7,619 bases of DNA from Lentisphaeria bacterium (GCA_030590715.1 JAUVCU010000064.1:1-7619), one strand, 5' to 3'; positions 1-5,985 are shown, numbered from the stretch's first letter. The notes: a model not told the origin generated them from the sequence alone. Translations and numbers: made by a program.

Positions 1-506
1 CCAATCCGCTCACGATTGTTTGCCCCCTCTGGTCTCTCATCAATGTCAACCCTATTGGGAATGCCTCTTCTATTGCGTTCGGAGGCGAAGCGTTTGCGAT
101 ATGTCTTATTTTGATGACGAAGATGCTTATAGAGCGTCCCCCCAGCTTTTCTATCTGAGAGTATATACTGGTAAATCGTTTCATGATGAAGGCTAAAAAC
201 ACCCTTCTCTTTAAGTCTGCCTGCTATTTGCTCTGGACTCCAATCCTTTTCAATGCATTTATTCAGGTGCTCTTTAATCTCACCGGTAAGCTTGATGTAC
301 TTTGACTTCTCTTTTTGACGCAATTATGCAAAGCTATATGCCTGTTTATACCTGTACCCTCTAAGTCCTTTGTTACGCGATATCTCTCTGCTGATTGTGC
401 CCTAGCTGCGGTTTAGTGACTTTGATATTTTATTCTGCGAGATTCCTTTCTTATGTTCTTTCTCAATATAATGTCTATCTTCAAGGCTTAGGTGTTCGTA
501 GTTCAT
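1..506 (-). pseudogene. IS30-family transposase, N-terminal part, two nonsense codons, cut by window edge
   Basis: Reading leftward from an ATG at 506-504, with GGAGGT at 517-512 as ribosome binding site, the frame begins MNYEHLSLEDRHYIEKE. It has the N-terminal helix-turn-helix of IS30 transposases (around residues 24-45, ending GTISREISRN) and then the family's WSPEQIAGRL and ETIYQYI blocks, GGTLYKHLR, YRKR, IPNRVDIDERPEG and NRERIG. The DDE catalytic domain, expected just after this, lies beyond position 1. The frame is interrupted by TAG at 404-402 (codon 35, after LNRS) and TAA at 326-324 (codon 61, after YSFA). Both stand where a CAG or CAA glutamine codon is plausible, so each could be one C-to-T change. 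The protein cannot be made whole; it would bind the IS ends and catalyse copy-out transposition if intact. Family assignment is confident; that the stops are real rather than sequencing error is inferred. Confidence 0.9.
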
Positions 507-557
507 TTTTGACCTCCGTAAATAGTGTGATGGCTATTTATTCTACACCTAAGCCTT
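483..557 (-). repeat. 13-bp perfect inverted repeat flanking the IS30 transposase start
   Basis: AAGGCTTAGGTGT at 483-495 is the exact reverse complement of 545-557. The 49-nt loop holds the ribosome binding site (512-517) and the ATG (504-506). In a leftward transcript, the 5' leader would pair with codons 4-8 of the transposase. In other elements, such as IS10, fold-back of transcripts entering from outside hides the start of translation. A similar role here is inference. Confidence 0.7.
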
Positions 558-595
558 CTTTCTTGTACAAAGGTGTTGCGTTTTCGCCATATACA

Positions 596-722
596 GAGGT
601 TATGCACTTACTATACGAATTCAGGTTTAAATACTATAGCCCGTTGGGCATACTTACTTATGGCCGATTGAGAATAGTGGTAAATAATACACAAAAACTG
701 ACTTAAAAGTGTTCAAGCAATT
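596..722. other. Short intergenic stretch, nothing recognised
   Basis: AT-rich DNA lies between the presumed IS30 end and the 3' end of the split MBL gene. I see no coding region, strong hairpin or RNA gene. It should include the terminator region of the leftward MBL gene, but no stem followed by a T run is evident. Confidence 0.5.
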
Positions 723-1210
723 TTATTTAGAATTATCCTTCATCCACTGGACGCAGCGGGACATTTCGGTTTTCATCTGCTCAGTTTCAAGCTTTATCCT
801 TCTGCCGTGCCCGGGATAAACGGCATCGAATGATAACTCCACAAGCTTTTCCATAAATTCAATTTGTGTATCCCAGTCAAACCAGCAGTAGTTAATCCAC
901 GCGATCAAACGTTTGTCGAAATCTGACCACGCTAAATGGTCACCGGTAAATAAACTGGATTTATATTTGATAACAACAGAACCTTTTGTGTGTCCGGGAA
1001 CTGGAATAATTGAAGTATCCTCGTAGAGATTAAATGGATCAGTTCCTTTGATCAGAATCTCAATATCCAAACCAACCGCATCATCAGCGTGCATTACCCG
1101 CTGAGCATTTAAATGATTCGCCCACTGGTCGTGGTCGGCAATGTCATCAATATGAGAAAGAATGATATATTTCGCTCCGCCAAGGTAATTAATCCGATTT
1201 AATAATGATT
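723..1210 (-). pseudogene. C-terminal fragment of ferredoxin/MBL-fold protein, separated by an IS insertion
   Basis: This is the 3' part of the gene whose 5' part is at 3093-3478. It encodes most of the metallo-beta-lactamase fold: YIILSHIDDIADHDQW (metal ligands at residues 147, 149, 153 and 154 of the rejoined 289-residue protein), VPGHTKGS (H201), LFTGDHL (D218) and YPGHGR (H262). All expected ligands are present. An in-frame TGA at 1216-1214, inside the IS end, blocks reading from upstream. The first internal ATG is at 1094 (residue 167) with no good ribosome binding site, and a restart there would lose the HxD..DH motif. Such proteins are usually thiolesterase- or hydrolase-like metalloenzymes; the substrate cannot be named. 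No further lesion is visible in the half-gene, suggesting a fairly recent split. Confidence 0.9.
1207..1210. repeat. Left copy of GATT target-site duplication
   Basis: GATT at 1207-1210 abuts the left end of the IS, and the same four bases occur at 3093-3096 abutting the right end. Dropping one copy plus the element restores the frame FNESLLNRINYLGG across the junction. A 5-bp duplication with one later change (GATTT against GATTC) gives the same restored sequence. Confidence 0.85.
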
Positions 1211-1211
1211 T

Positions 1212-1230
1212 CCTGAATCAGTGACGTCTT
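1212..1230 (+). repeat. Left terminal inverted repeat of the IS1380-type element
   Basis: The outermost 16 bases match the right end at 14 positions; differences are at bases 5 and 9. Similarity fades after GTGACGT and the following T-rich bases. Confidence 0.85.
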
Positions 1231-1250
1231 TCTACTAAAATGTTTTAGCG

Positions 1251-1285
1251 GGGTAGCGGTTTACTCCGCCTACCCACACTTTTTC
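1251..1285 (+). terminator. Hairpin followed by T run near the left IS end
   Basis: GGGTAGCGG at 1251-1259 pairs with CCG-C-CTACCC at 1266-1275 (one bulged C, 6-nt loop). TTTT follows at 1281-1284 after a short gap. It could end transcription entering the element rightward from the flanking gene. The gap before the T run makes it a weak intrinsic terminator. Confidence 0.35.
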
Positions 1286-1297
1286 TAAAACTGATGG

Positions 1298-1375
1298 TTA
1301 ATTGTGGCATTGGTTTTCGATATCACCGTTTTACTGTGAGAAACCTTCAGAGGTGCCGCTTAATTGGTGGCATTA
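1298..1375. repeat. Imperfect direct repeat in the IS leader
   Basis: TTAATTGTGGCATT at 1298-1311 recurs as TTAATTGGTGGCATT from 1360, differing by one inserted G. The spacing of 62 bp is compatible with repeated protein binding sites or chance. The rest of the leader, about 1286-1449, holds no gene I can support. Confidence 0.3.
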
Positions 1376-1449
1376 CATTGTTTCTGACTAAGAATCTCAG
1401 CCTTTCACTGTAACAGGAGGAGCTAACTGACTACCCCGTATGTTTTATA

Positions 1450-1511
1450 ACCTATTGGGGTATAGTATATTGTTATCGACCAAAACAGCAATAACCATTC
1501 CCCCAATAGGT
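1450..1511 (+). repeat. 11-bp inverted repeat covering the transposase ribosome binding site
   Basis: ACCTATTGGGG at 1450-1460 is the exact reverse complement of CCCCAATAGGT at 1501-1511. The right arm contains the AGGT of the ribosome binding site AGGTGA, 7 nt before the ATG at 1520. A transcript starting upstream would fold and hide the site; one starting inside the 40-nt loop would not. This fits the known protection of IS elements from outside transcription, but the function here is inferred. Confidence 0.7.
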
Positions 1512-1519
1512 GATAACTA

Positions 1520-2847
1520 ATGAAGTTCAAAATATCGCAAATTCAAGAGAAAATCAATGCCAACGGTGGACTCACTTTAGTAGGTAAACTATTTATCGTT
1601 GCAGAATAATGGATCAGTTTAAAGGAGTTAAGACTGGTAAGAGGATTCCTGATATAGCCACATCAGATGTCATTCCTGCCTATCTGGGGCTTTTAGCAAT
1701 GGGAAAATCTTCTTACGAATCAATCAATATGTTCCGTTCAAATAAATTATTCCGCAAAGCTTTGGGAATATAAAGAACAGCTTCAGCTGAAACAATTAGA
1801 CAGCGTTTTGGTATGATTGCAGGTGAAGCAGCAATTCGTACCCTAATAAATCAAGCCAATACAAACCTGCTTAAACATGAAGTATTTGGTAAGATCGAAA
1901 CTCAGTATCAAGATTATATTCCACTTGATGTTGACGTTTCCCCTTTGGACAACTCCCGGACAAAAAAAGAGAAATGTTCATACACCTACAAGGGACACGA
2001 TGGTTTTGCTCCAATGTTAGCATATATAGGGTCAGAGGGACACATGCTTAACAGTGAATTACGCCCTGAGGCGCAACACTGTCAGTTGGGTACTCCTGAA
2101 TTCCTGCAGGAGTGTATTGAGCTGACGGACTCATTAGGTATCTCTGACCAGGTGCTTTTACGCCTTGATTCAGGCAATGATGCTGCAGGCAACTTCTACG
2201 TTATTCACTCTGTGTACAAGTACATTATCAAACACAATCTGCGGAAGGAGTGTCTTGAGCAGTGGCTTGCACTTGCCAAACGTGTTGGTAAAGCAACAGA
2301 AATACGGGAAGGAAAAATGTACGATACAGGTACAACGAGTCACAGAATCCCAGGCAATAGAGCTGATTTACCTACAGTAGAAATTGCTTTTGAGGTAACA
2401 GAACGGACTATCGACCGCAAGGGCAACTCACTGTTATTACCGGAACTTGAGGTGAATACTTATTGGACAAACCTACCGGATGATCCAGAGTTTATCATTG
2501 ATCTATACCATAATCACGGAAAATCAGAGCAGTTCCATAGCGAGCTTAAGACTGATATGGATGTGGAGCGTTTGCCGTCTGGATCGTTTGCAACAAATGA
2601 ACTTGTACTTCGGTTCTCAATGCTATCATTCAATGCGCTCAAGACAATTGGTATTGATGCTGTCTCCCTTAAGGCATACGCACCTATCAAAATGAATATT
2701 AAGCGTAGACGAATAAAAAGTGTGATGCAGGACATAATCTATTCTGCATGTAAATATGTAATATCAGGAGGTTATCACAAAGTTAAATTCGGGTGTGACT
2801 GCGCATGGTACGCAGTAATATCCAGATTGTATGAAAAATACGCGTAA
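1520..2847 (+). pseudogene. IS1380-family transposase, frameshifted and with an internal stop
   Basis: The N-terminus (MKFKISQIQEKINANGG, LTLVGKL) is typical of IS1380 transposases and starts at 1520 after AGGTGA. The frame ends early at TAA 1606-1608. Homology resumes in another frame around 1600-1609 (MDQFKGVKTGKRIPDIA), so one base was lost or two gained just before. A second lesion, TAA at 1771-1773, follows FRKALGI and precedes RTASAETIRQRF. From 1813 the frame is open for 344 residues and keeps the DDE core: LDVDVSPLDNS with candidate D at residues 39-41, LRLDSGND (D119), and NHGKSEQFHSELKTD (E239). Total span, about 440 codons, matches the family. Within the core, DNSRTKKE where the family usually has DNSGTKKE suggests further drift. 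Confidence 0.93.
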
Positions 2848-3073
2848 TTCTACTCCGTAAAAAATGAACAATCGGAAAGACTATAGCTAGCTAAATAAGC
2901 CGGCCTAACTTGTCGTGCCTTCATTACATATTTTTTACATGAAAGCGACTGGTTGATGGCGTGTGTTTTGAAAAATGCTGTTACAAAATGAAGTTTTAAT
3001 CAGGATATTTGGCGGACTCAGAAACTTTTATAAACTTGGTCCGTGCGATCTCAAAGAACCAACGTGATCTGAG
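2848..3073. other. Non-coding trailer of the IS1380-type element
   Basis: About 225 bases lie between the transposase stop and the right inverted repeat. The stretch has a TAGCTAGCTA palindrome at 2884-2893 and a GCCGGC nearby, but no convincing ORF, terminator or RNA. Nothing suggests a passenger gene. Confidence 0.6.
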
Positions 3074-3092
3074 AAAACGTCACGGATGCAGG
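3074..3092 (-). repeat. Right terminal inverted repeat of the IS1380-type element
   Basis: Read inward on the minus strand from 3092 it begins CCTGCATCCGTGACGT, matching the left end at 14 of 16 positions. Its TGA at 3082-3080 becomes the premature stop of the interrupted MBL gene. Confidence 0.85.
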
Positions 3093-3096
3093 GATT
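3093..3096. repeat. Right copy of GATT target-site duplication
   Basis: GATT directly follows the right IS end and matches 1207-1210. On the coding (minus) strand it is the AATC spanning codons 128-129 of the interrupted gene. Confidence 0.85.
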
Positions 3097-3306
3097 CGTT
3101 AAAACGGGGAGAATCTATCAGAATATTTCCCTGAGGGTGAATTATCAGATAACTGGCCGCACCGAATGATTTTTTAGAGTGATATCCACAATGATAAATA
3201 TCCTCCGCTATCTGAATAGGCAATGTCTCCTGGGCATTTTTAATATTCTTATTTGGTGTTTCAGTTCCGATTGCCGATACGGGGCACGAAAGCAGTGCAC
3301 ATAATG

Positions 3307-3334
3307 CCGGTAACTCTTCCGGTAACTCTTCCGG
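3307..3334. repeat. 12-bp in-frame tandem duplication inside the MBL gene
   Basis: CCGGTAACTCTT occurs twice in tandem (3307-3318, 3319-3330) followed by CCGG. It encodes the repeated ELPE in QPEELPEELPALC, at the linker between the two halves of the ferredoxin domain. The frame is kept. Confidence 0.85.
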
Positions 3335-3485
3335 CTGATGATACACATAAGAATGATTCTTGACACGGTCAAAAGTATCGGGAGCCATCCTGCGGCAGGT
3401 ATCGTAGTTGATACAACTTGTATCGATAAAAAACTCACCTTCTATATTTTCCGCTTGCTTTTTATTTCTGTCTGCCATAATCATG

Positions 3486-3491
3486 TCTCCT
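3486..3491 (-). promoter_or_regulatory. Ribosome binding site deciding the MBL start
   Basis: AGGAGA on the minus strand lies 7 nt before the ATG at 3478 and only 1 nt before the ATG at 3484, so translation should begin with MADRNKK. Confidence 0.75.
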
Positions 3492-3557
3492 GTTACATAC
3501 ATATTTTGATCGTAAATATAGTCACATAACTAAGGGCAAATTATCGATGTAAATTTG

Positions 3558-3572
3558 TGATAGCGCTTATCA
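3558..3572. promoter_or_regulatory. Operator-like imperfect palindrome upstream of the MBL gene
   Basis: TGATAGCGCTTATCA has 5-bp perfect arms (TGATA/TATCA) around GCGCT, a shape recalling LacI/GalR-family sites with a central CG. It lies about 80 bp upstream of the MBL start. No regulator gene is in the window, so this is only a candidate. Confidence 0.25.
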
Positions 3573-3670
3573 AATATAAATACTCACATTTTAACTTAAC
3601 TACCCAGGTTTATTGCGGCTCTTTTTTTTATAGGAAAAATTTGGAGTGCTGTGCTCGCCACTGCTTTTTG

Positions 3671-3706
3671 ATTTAAAAGGAATATAGACCTATTCTTTTT
3701 CTAAAT
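3671..3706. repeat. AT-rich imperfect hairpin
   Basis: ATTTAAAAGGAATA at 3671-3684 can pair with TATTCTTTTTCTAAAT at 3691-3706 with one G-T pair and two unpaired bases, loop TAGACC. There is no adjacent T run on either strand, so terminator function is doubtful. Confidence 0.35.
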
Positions 3707-3784
3707 GGCAAATAGAACTGATTGTTGATGTAGACGGAGCTTCACACCATGCTATTTTAAAATGTCCCACCCCCTTGTAATCCC

Positions 3785-3834
3785 TTGAAAAATTAAAACA
3801 AAAGCCAACAACGACGTTCTCTTTTATTCGTCGT
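3785..3834 (-). terminator. Weak candidate terminator after the glycosyltransferase gene
   Basis: On the minus strand, ACGACG (3834-3829) pairs with CGTCGT (3816-3811) across a 12-nt loop. T-rich sequence follows after a few bases (TTTTGTTTTAATTTTTC, about 3803-3787). It lies about 20 bp past the TAG TGA stops of the gene. The stem is only 6 bp, so confidence is limited. Confidence 0.35.
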
Positions 3835-3852
3835 CTTCAACACAAAGATTCA

Positions 3853-5304
3853 CTACTGCTTTTCAATTCTGATGACGGAATAGTAAACATCGTCGTCTTC
3901 GAGAAATTTATCCACCAAGACACAGCTTCTATTGCTCTCTGCTAATATGGTCTTAACCGCCTCGAGTCTTGAGCTGTTCAATAATACATATTCCACCGAC
4001 TCGGCAATGGTAGAGTAACTCTTCAGGTACGTAGTTCTATCGGCAACATAAAACATAAATGGTTCCTGAATAAGAGCATAAACATTAATTTGTTTCCCTA
4101 CCGGAACACATTCTCTGATCTTTTGCCCCAGTACTCTGGATTCGTCTTTAGGAGCTAAAGGCGTAGCGATCATAAAGAATAGAAAACAGCCAGAGCATGT
4201 AACCAAAGTAAATATAGAAAGTATTTTTCTTACAACCTTTGATGATTCATCCCGTGATAACAAAGCCACAAGAACTAACGATGAAGCGAGCAACACCGAA
4301 GGAAGTACCGGAAAAGTGTATCTTGGTTTAGCCAAAGGCATCAGATTAATCAAAGCAAATGGAATTAAAAAACCATAAATCCCAGCTTTGAAGATTACTT
4401 TTTGATCATTATAAAAACAAGAAAATACTTTCTCTCTCAAGCTTTTATTGAACATTGCAAAAATAAAGAAAAGCCACGGCAAAAACTGAATAAACGATTC
4501 AGAAAAACGACTTAACCACTTTGAGAATGAGATCCCGCTCAAATTCAGTCTCATCAATAATTCTTTGCTCCATGTGGAAGAAGCGCCACCAGATTGACCT
4601 TTATCAATAAAAAGCCACCAACTGCAGAAAATTAAGACACATATAGTTAGCCCCAAAAGGTGAGGAACTTTAATAAGTTGTTTAAGCTGTTTTTTCTGTT
4701 TTAAGAATGAGAAAGAAAAGACGTAAAAAACGAGCAGAATAAGCGGCCCTTTAGTGAGCATCCCAAGGCCTAAAAAGATCATAGGAACAATCCAGGCAAT
4801 AAATTTATTGTTGTTTTTCAATTGAAAGCTCAACCATGAAAAGACGGCGAGTAAACTCCAACAGGTATAAACAGATTCAATAGTGGCAGTACGGCCGCGT
4901 TCAATCATTCCAAATCCCATGAGAATCATAGCAGAGAGGATAAATGCTCCGGGCCGGTTAAACCAACTTTGGTTAAAAGAGTAAGACATCAATGCGGTGA
5001 AAAGAATTAAAAGAGCAATTGGTAAACGGGCTGTGAATTCAGAAAAGTTTCCAAATAGCGTAAATGAAGAAGCAATCATCCAGTTGATCATAGGTGGTTT
5101 TCTATAGTACGGAGTGCCGCAATAATCAGGATTTACCCAGTCTCCGCTTTTGACCATTTCAACAGCAGGGATCATTCTGCGTCCCTCGTTACGGCCGATT
5201 CCCCGTCCACCCAATTGAGGTAGATAAATTGCAGCCCACATTAAAATAATAATGAATAAATGAACAGCTCTACTGCTATTAAGAATATTAAATCTGAGGT
5301 TCAT
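3853..5304 (-). CDS. ArnT/PMT-like integral membrane glycosyltransferase (GT-C fold)
   Basis: 483 residues, starting at an ATG 4 nt after AGGAGA (5314-5309) and ending in tandem TAG TGA. The first membrane helix (about 14-30) is followed by the family's large outer loop: IGRNEGRRMIPAVEM, SGDWVNPDYCGTPYYRKPPMINWMIA. About ten further hydrophobic segments run to residue 385, including LGMLTKGPLILL and a KPRYTFPVLPSVLL block. A soluble tail of about 95 residues follows. The fold matches ArnT and PMT_2-type enzymes, which move sugars from polyprenyl-phosphate donors to lipid or protein acceptors on the outer face of the cytoplasmic membrane. The family usually has DE in the first loop, where the Asp is catalytic in related enzymes; here it is N39-E40 (codon AAC). 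Acceptor and sugar are unknown. The gene is complete and has its own likely promoter, 137 bp after the DoxX-like gene. Confidence 0.85.
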   Translation of the reverse strand: MNLRFNILNSSRAVHLFIIILMWAAIYLPQLGGRGIGRNEGRRMIPAVEMVKSGDWVNPDYCGTPYYRKPPMINWMIASSFTLFGNFSEFTARLPIALLILFTALMSYSFNQSWFNRPGAFILSAMILMGFGMIERGRTATIESVYTCWSLLAVFSWLSFQLKNNNKFIAWIVPMIFLGLGMLTKGPLILLVFYVFSFSFLKQKKQLKQLIKVPHLLGLTICVLIFCSWWLFIDKGQSGGASSTWSKELLMRLNLSGISFSKWLSRFSESFIQFLPWLFFIFAMFNKSLREKVFSCFYNDQKVIFKAGIYGFLIPFALINLMPLAKPRYTFPVLPSVLLASSLVLVALLSRDESSKVVRKILSIFTLVTCSGCFLFFMIATPLAPKDESRVLGQKIRECVPVGKQINVYALIQEPFMFYVADRTTYLKSYSTIAESVEYVLLNSSRLEAVKTILAESNRSCVLVDKFLEDDDVYYSVIRIEKQ

Positions 5305-5343
5305 AGAGTCTCCTTTTAAAAGTTGCCCTAATCTAGCCTATTA

Positions 5344-5372
5344 TCATTACATGTATATTTCAGAAACATCAA
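5344..5372 (-). promoter_or_regulatory. Likely sigma-70-type promoter of the glycosyltransferase gene
   Basis: On the minus strand, TTGATG (5372-5367) and TAATGA (5349-5344) are separated by 17 bp. They lie 40 bp before the start codon, giving a predicted leader of roughly 30 nt. The -35 box sits in the loop and right arm of the 10-bp inverted repeat at 5360-5391, so binding there could control it. Confidence 0.45.
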
Positions 5373-5399
5373 AGATTTGTAATGTTTCTGATTTTTTTT
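5360..5399 (+). terminator. 10-bp inverted repeat with T8 tail: rightward terminator or operator
   Basis: TCAGAAACAT (5360-5369) is the exact reverse complement of ATGTTTCTGA (5382-5391), with a 12-nt spacer and then eight Ts at 5392-5399. The shape is that of an intrinsic terminator reading rightward, but no rightward gene precedes it. On the minus strand, where both neighbouring genes lie, the downstream side is AAATATAC, not a T run. The repeat also overlaps the predicted -35 of the glycosyltransferase gene, so an operator is equally possible. Confidence 0.5.
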
Positions 5400-5440
5400 G
5401 AAAAGTTATTGTACTTTACAATTGAAGTACTTTAAATGCT

Positions 5441-5866
5441 TTACGTATCTAAGTGTATAACCGTGTTTATAATTTGTTTAACGATTACCGGTCGAAATAC
5501 AAAAGCAATAGCAGCGCCCAAGCATAAAAAGACAATCGGACTAATGGCTGTAGCAAGCGGATCATATTTAAGATGAGAATAGGTGGCTCCTACCATCATA
5601 AAGCAGATCATAATTCCACCATAAAATGACACGGGTGTTATAAAAAGCAGAATTCCCGCAGCAAACAGGCAAACACCAGTAAAAGTCTTGAACCACATGG
5701 AAAACTGCCAACGCTGAAAGTCAGTCGTCATAACCTCATCGCCTGATAAATTCTTGTATGCTAGAAACAAGAAAAAAGCTCCAACAAGGTATCTTAAGAC
5801 AATCATAACCGTAATTAGAACGCTGCTATTTTCTTCAAGGTATAGTAAGCTTTGTCGAGTAGGCAT
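5441..5866 (-). CDS. DoxX-like small integral membrane protein
   Basis: 141 residues, starting at an ATG 8 nt after AGGAGA (5880-5875) and ending with TAA. Four hydrophobic segments are visible at about residues 16-37, 58-77, 82-97 and 108-126, the four-helix layout of DoxX/DoxD-related proteins. The pattern AYKNLSGDE, DFQRW, then TG..LFAAGILLFI and YGGIMICFMMVGATYSHLK fits DoxX-like family members of this length. In other bacteria such proteins have been tied to quinone- or thiol-linked redox reactions in the membrane, but this subgroup has no assigned reaction. It reads in the same direction as the glycosyltransferase gene; the 136-bp gap with its own promoter suggests separate transcription. 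The group II intron remnant begins about 55 bp upstream of its start, so its original promoter may have been replaced or displaced. Confidence 0.75.
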   Translation of the reverse strand: MPTRQSLLYLEENSSVLITVMIVLRYLVGAFFLFLAYKNLSGDEVMTTDFQRWQFSMWFKTFTGVCLFAAGILLFITPVSFYGGIMICFMMVGATYSHLKYDPLATAISPIVFLCLGAAIAFVFRPVIVKQIINTVIHLDT

Positions 5867-5930
5867 AATATATTTCTCCTTTTCTAAATTTTATTTTCAT
5901 TTAAAATGAAGAACATCAATGCCCCTCACA

Positions 5931-5963
5931 GAACCGGACGTGTGGATTTCCCACTTACGGCTC
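5931..5963 (-). ncRNA. Group II intron domain V
   Basis: The minus strand from 5963 begins GAGCCG and ends CGGTTC, which pair as the base of domain V. The stem also has the AGC catalytic triad, an upper stem GTGG/CCAC and a GAAA-type loop. It is 33 nt, one short of the usual 34. It lies 22 nt after the stop of the reverse transcriptase gene, the normal position since the ORF sits in domain IV. Downstream, TGTGAGGGGC looks like the 5' arm of domain VI, but no GCCCCT partner occurs before the DoxX-like gene, so the 3' end of the intron appears lost. Confidence 0.8.
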
Positions 5964-5985
5964 TTCAGTCTAATTCACAGAACAC

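Larger units (their letters stand above)
1..595 (-). mobile_element. Partial IS30-family element; outer end only approximately placed
   Basis: The transposase fragment reads leftward, so its start-proximal end should lie to the right of 506. At 595-572 the minus strand reads TGTATATGGCG followed by AAAACGCAACACC. This resembles the CAACGCAACA core I recall in the terminal repeat of IS30 itself, at a similar distance before the start codon. The opposite end lies outside the window, so neither the inverted repeat nor a target duplication can be confirmed. Another possible boundary is the AATTCG/AAGTGCA region near 605-625. Confidence 0.4.
1211..3092 (+). mobile_element. Complete IS1380-type insertion sequence, about 1.88 kb, inserted in the MBL gene
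   Basis: Both boundaries are fixed by terminal inverted repeats (CCTGAATCAGTGACGT on the left, CCTGCATCCGTGACGT read inward from the right), the GATT duplication, and restoration of the host frame. Length fits IS1380 elements. The single transposase gene reads rightward and occupies the middle, with about 300 bp of leader and 245 bp of trailer. The transposase is inactive by frameshift and nonsense codon, but the ends look functional, so the copy could move only with transposase supplied by another copy. The exact left base (1211 or 1212) is uncertain by one. Confidence 0.9.
3080..3478 (-). pseudogene. N-terminal fragment of ferredoxin/MBL-fold protein, ended by an IS insertion
   Basis: The ATG at 3478-3476 is chosen because AGGAGA (3491-3486) sits 7 nt before it; an upstream ATG at 3502 lacks such a site, and one at 3484 is too close. 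The fragment encodes a ferredoxin-like domain (residues about 15-72: FFIDTSCINYDTCRRMAP ... LLSCPVSAIG) and the first strands of the MBL domain (SYLIIHPQGNILIDSPRFNES). It then runs into the IS and stops after 132 residues. Rejoined with 723-1210 it gives 289 residues. The ferredoxin domain normally has CxxCxxC plus a distal CP; here C22, C28 and C65 remain but residue 25 is Tyr, so a normal [4Fe-4S] cluster is doubtful. Electron transfer or a structural role for this domain is family knowledge only; the physiological role is unknown. Confidence 0.9.
3492..3852. other. Intergenic region of about 360 bp, no gene recognised
   Basis: This stretch separates the end of the glycosyltransferase gene from the start of the split MBL gene, both leftward. 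Every frame is broken by stops. It contains an operator-like palindrome near 3558-3572, an AT-rich hairpin at 3671-3706 and a small hairpin at 3811-3834. On the minus strand around 3779-3755 it reads AAGGGGGTGGGACATTTT, which has the look of an IS end, without any transposase remnant I can support. I could not define a good -35/-10 pair for the MBL gene. Confidence 0.5.

Noticed and set aside
324..335. TTATGCAAAGCT shared by the IS30 pseudogene and the palindrome at 6658-6677
   Set aside because: A 12-bp match between two places in 7.6 kb read on both strands is expected by chance, and the IS30 copy is not palindromic and lies in conserved coding sequence.
395..706. Open frame of 103 codons on the plus strand
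   Set aside because: It runs antisense to the IS30 transposase start and its leader, has no recognisable protein features and no supporting ribosome binding site.
2514..2735. Short frames on both strands within the IS1380-type transposase and within the IS1182-type transposase (7226-7501, minus)
   Set aside because: All lie within frames with clear transposase homology and show no independent features.
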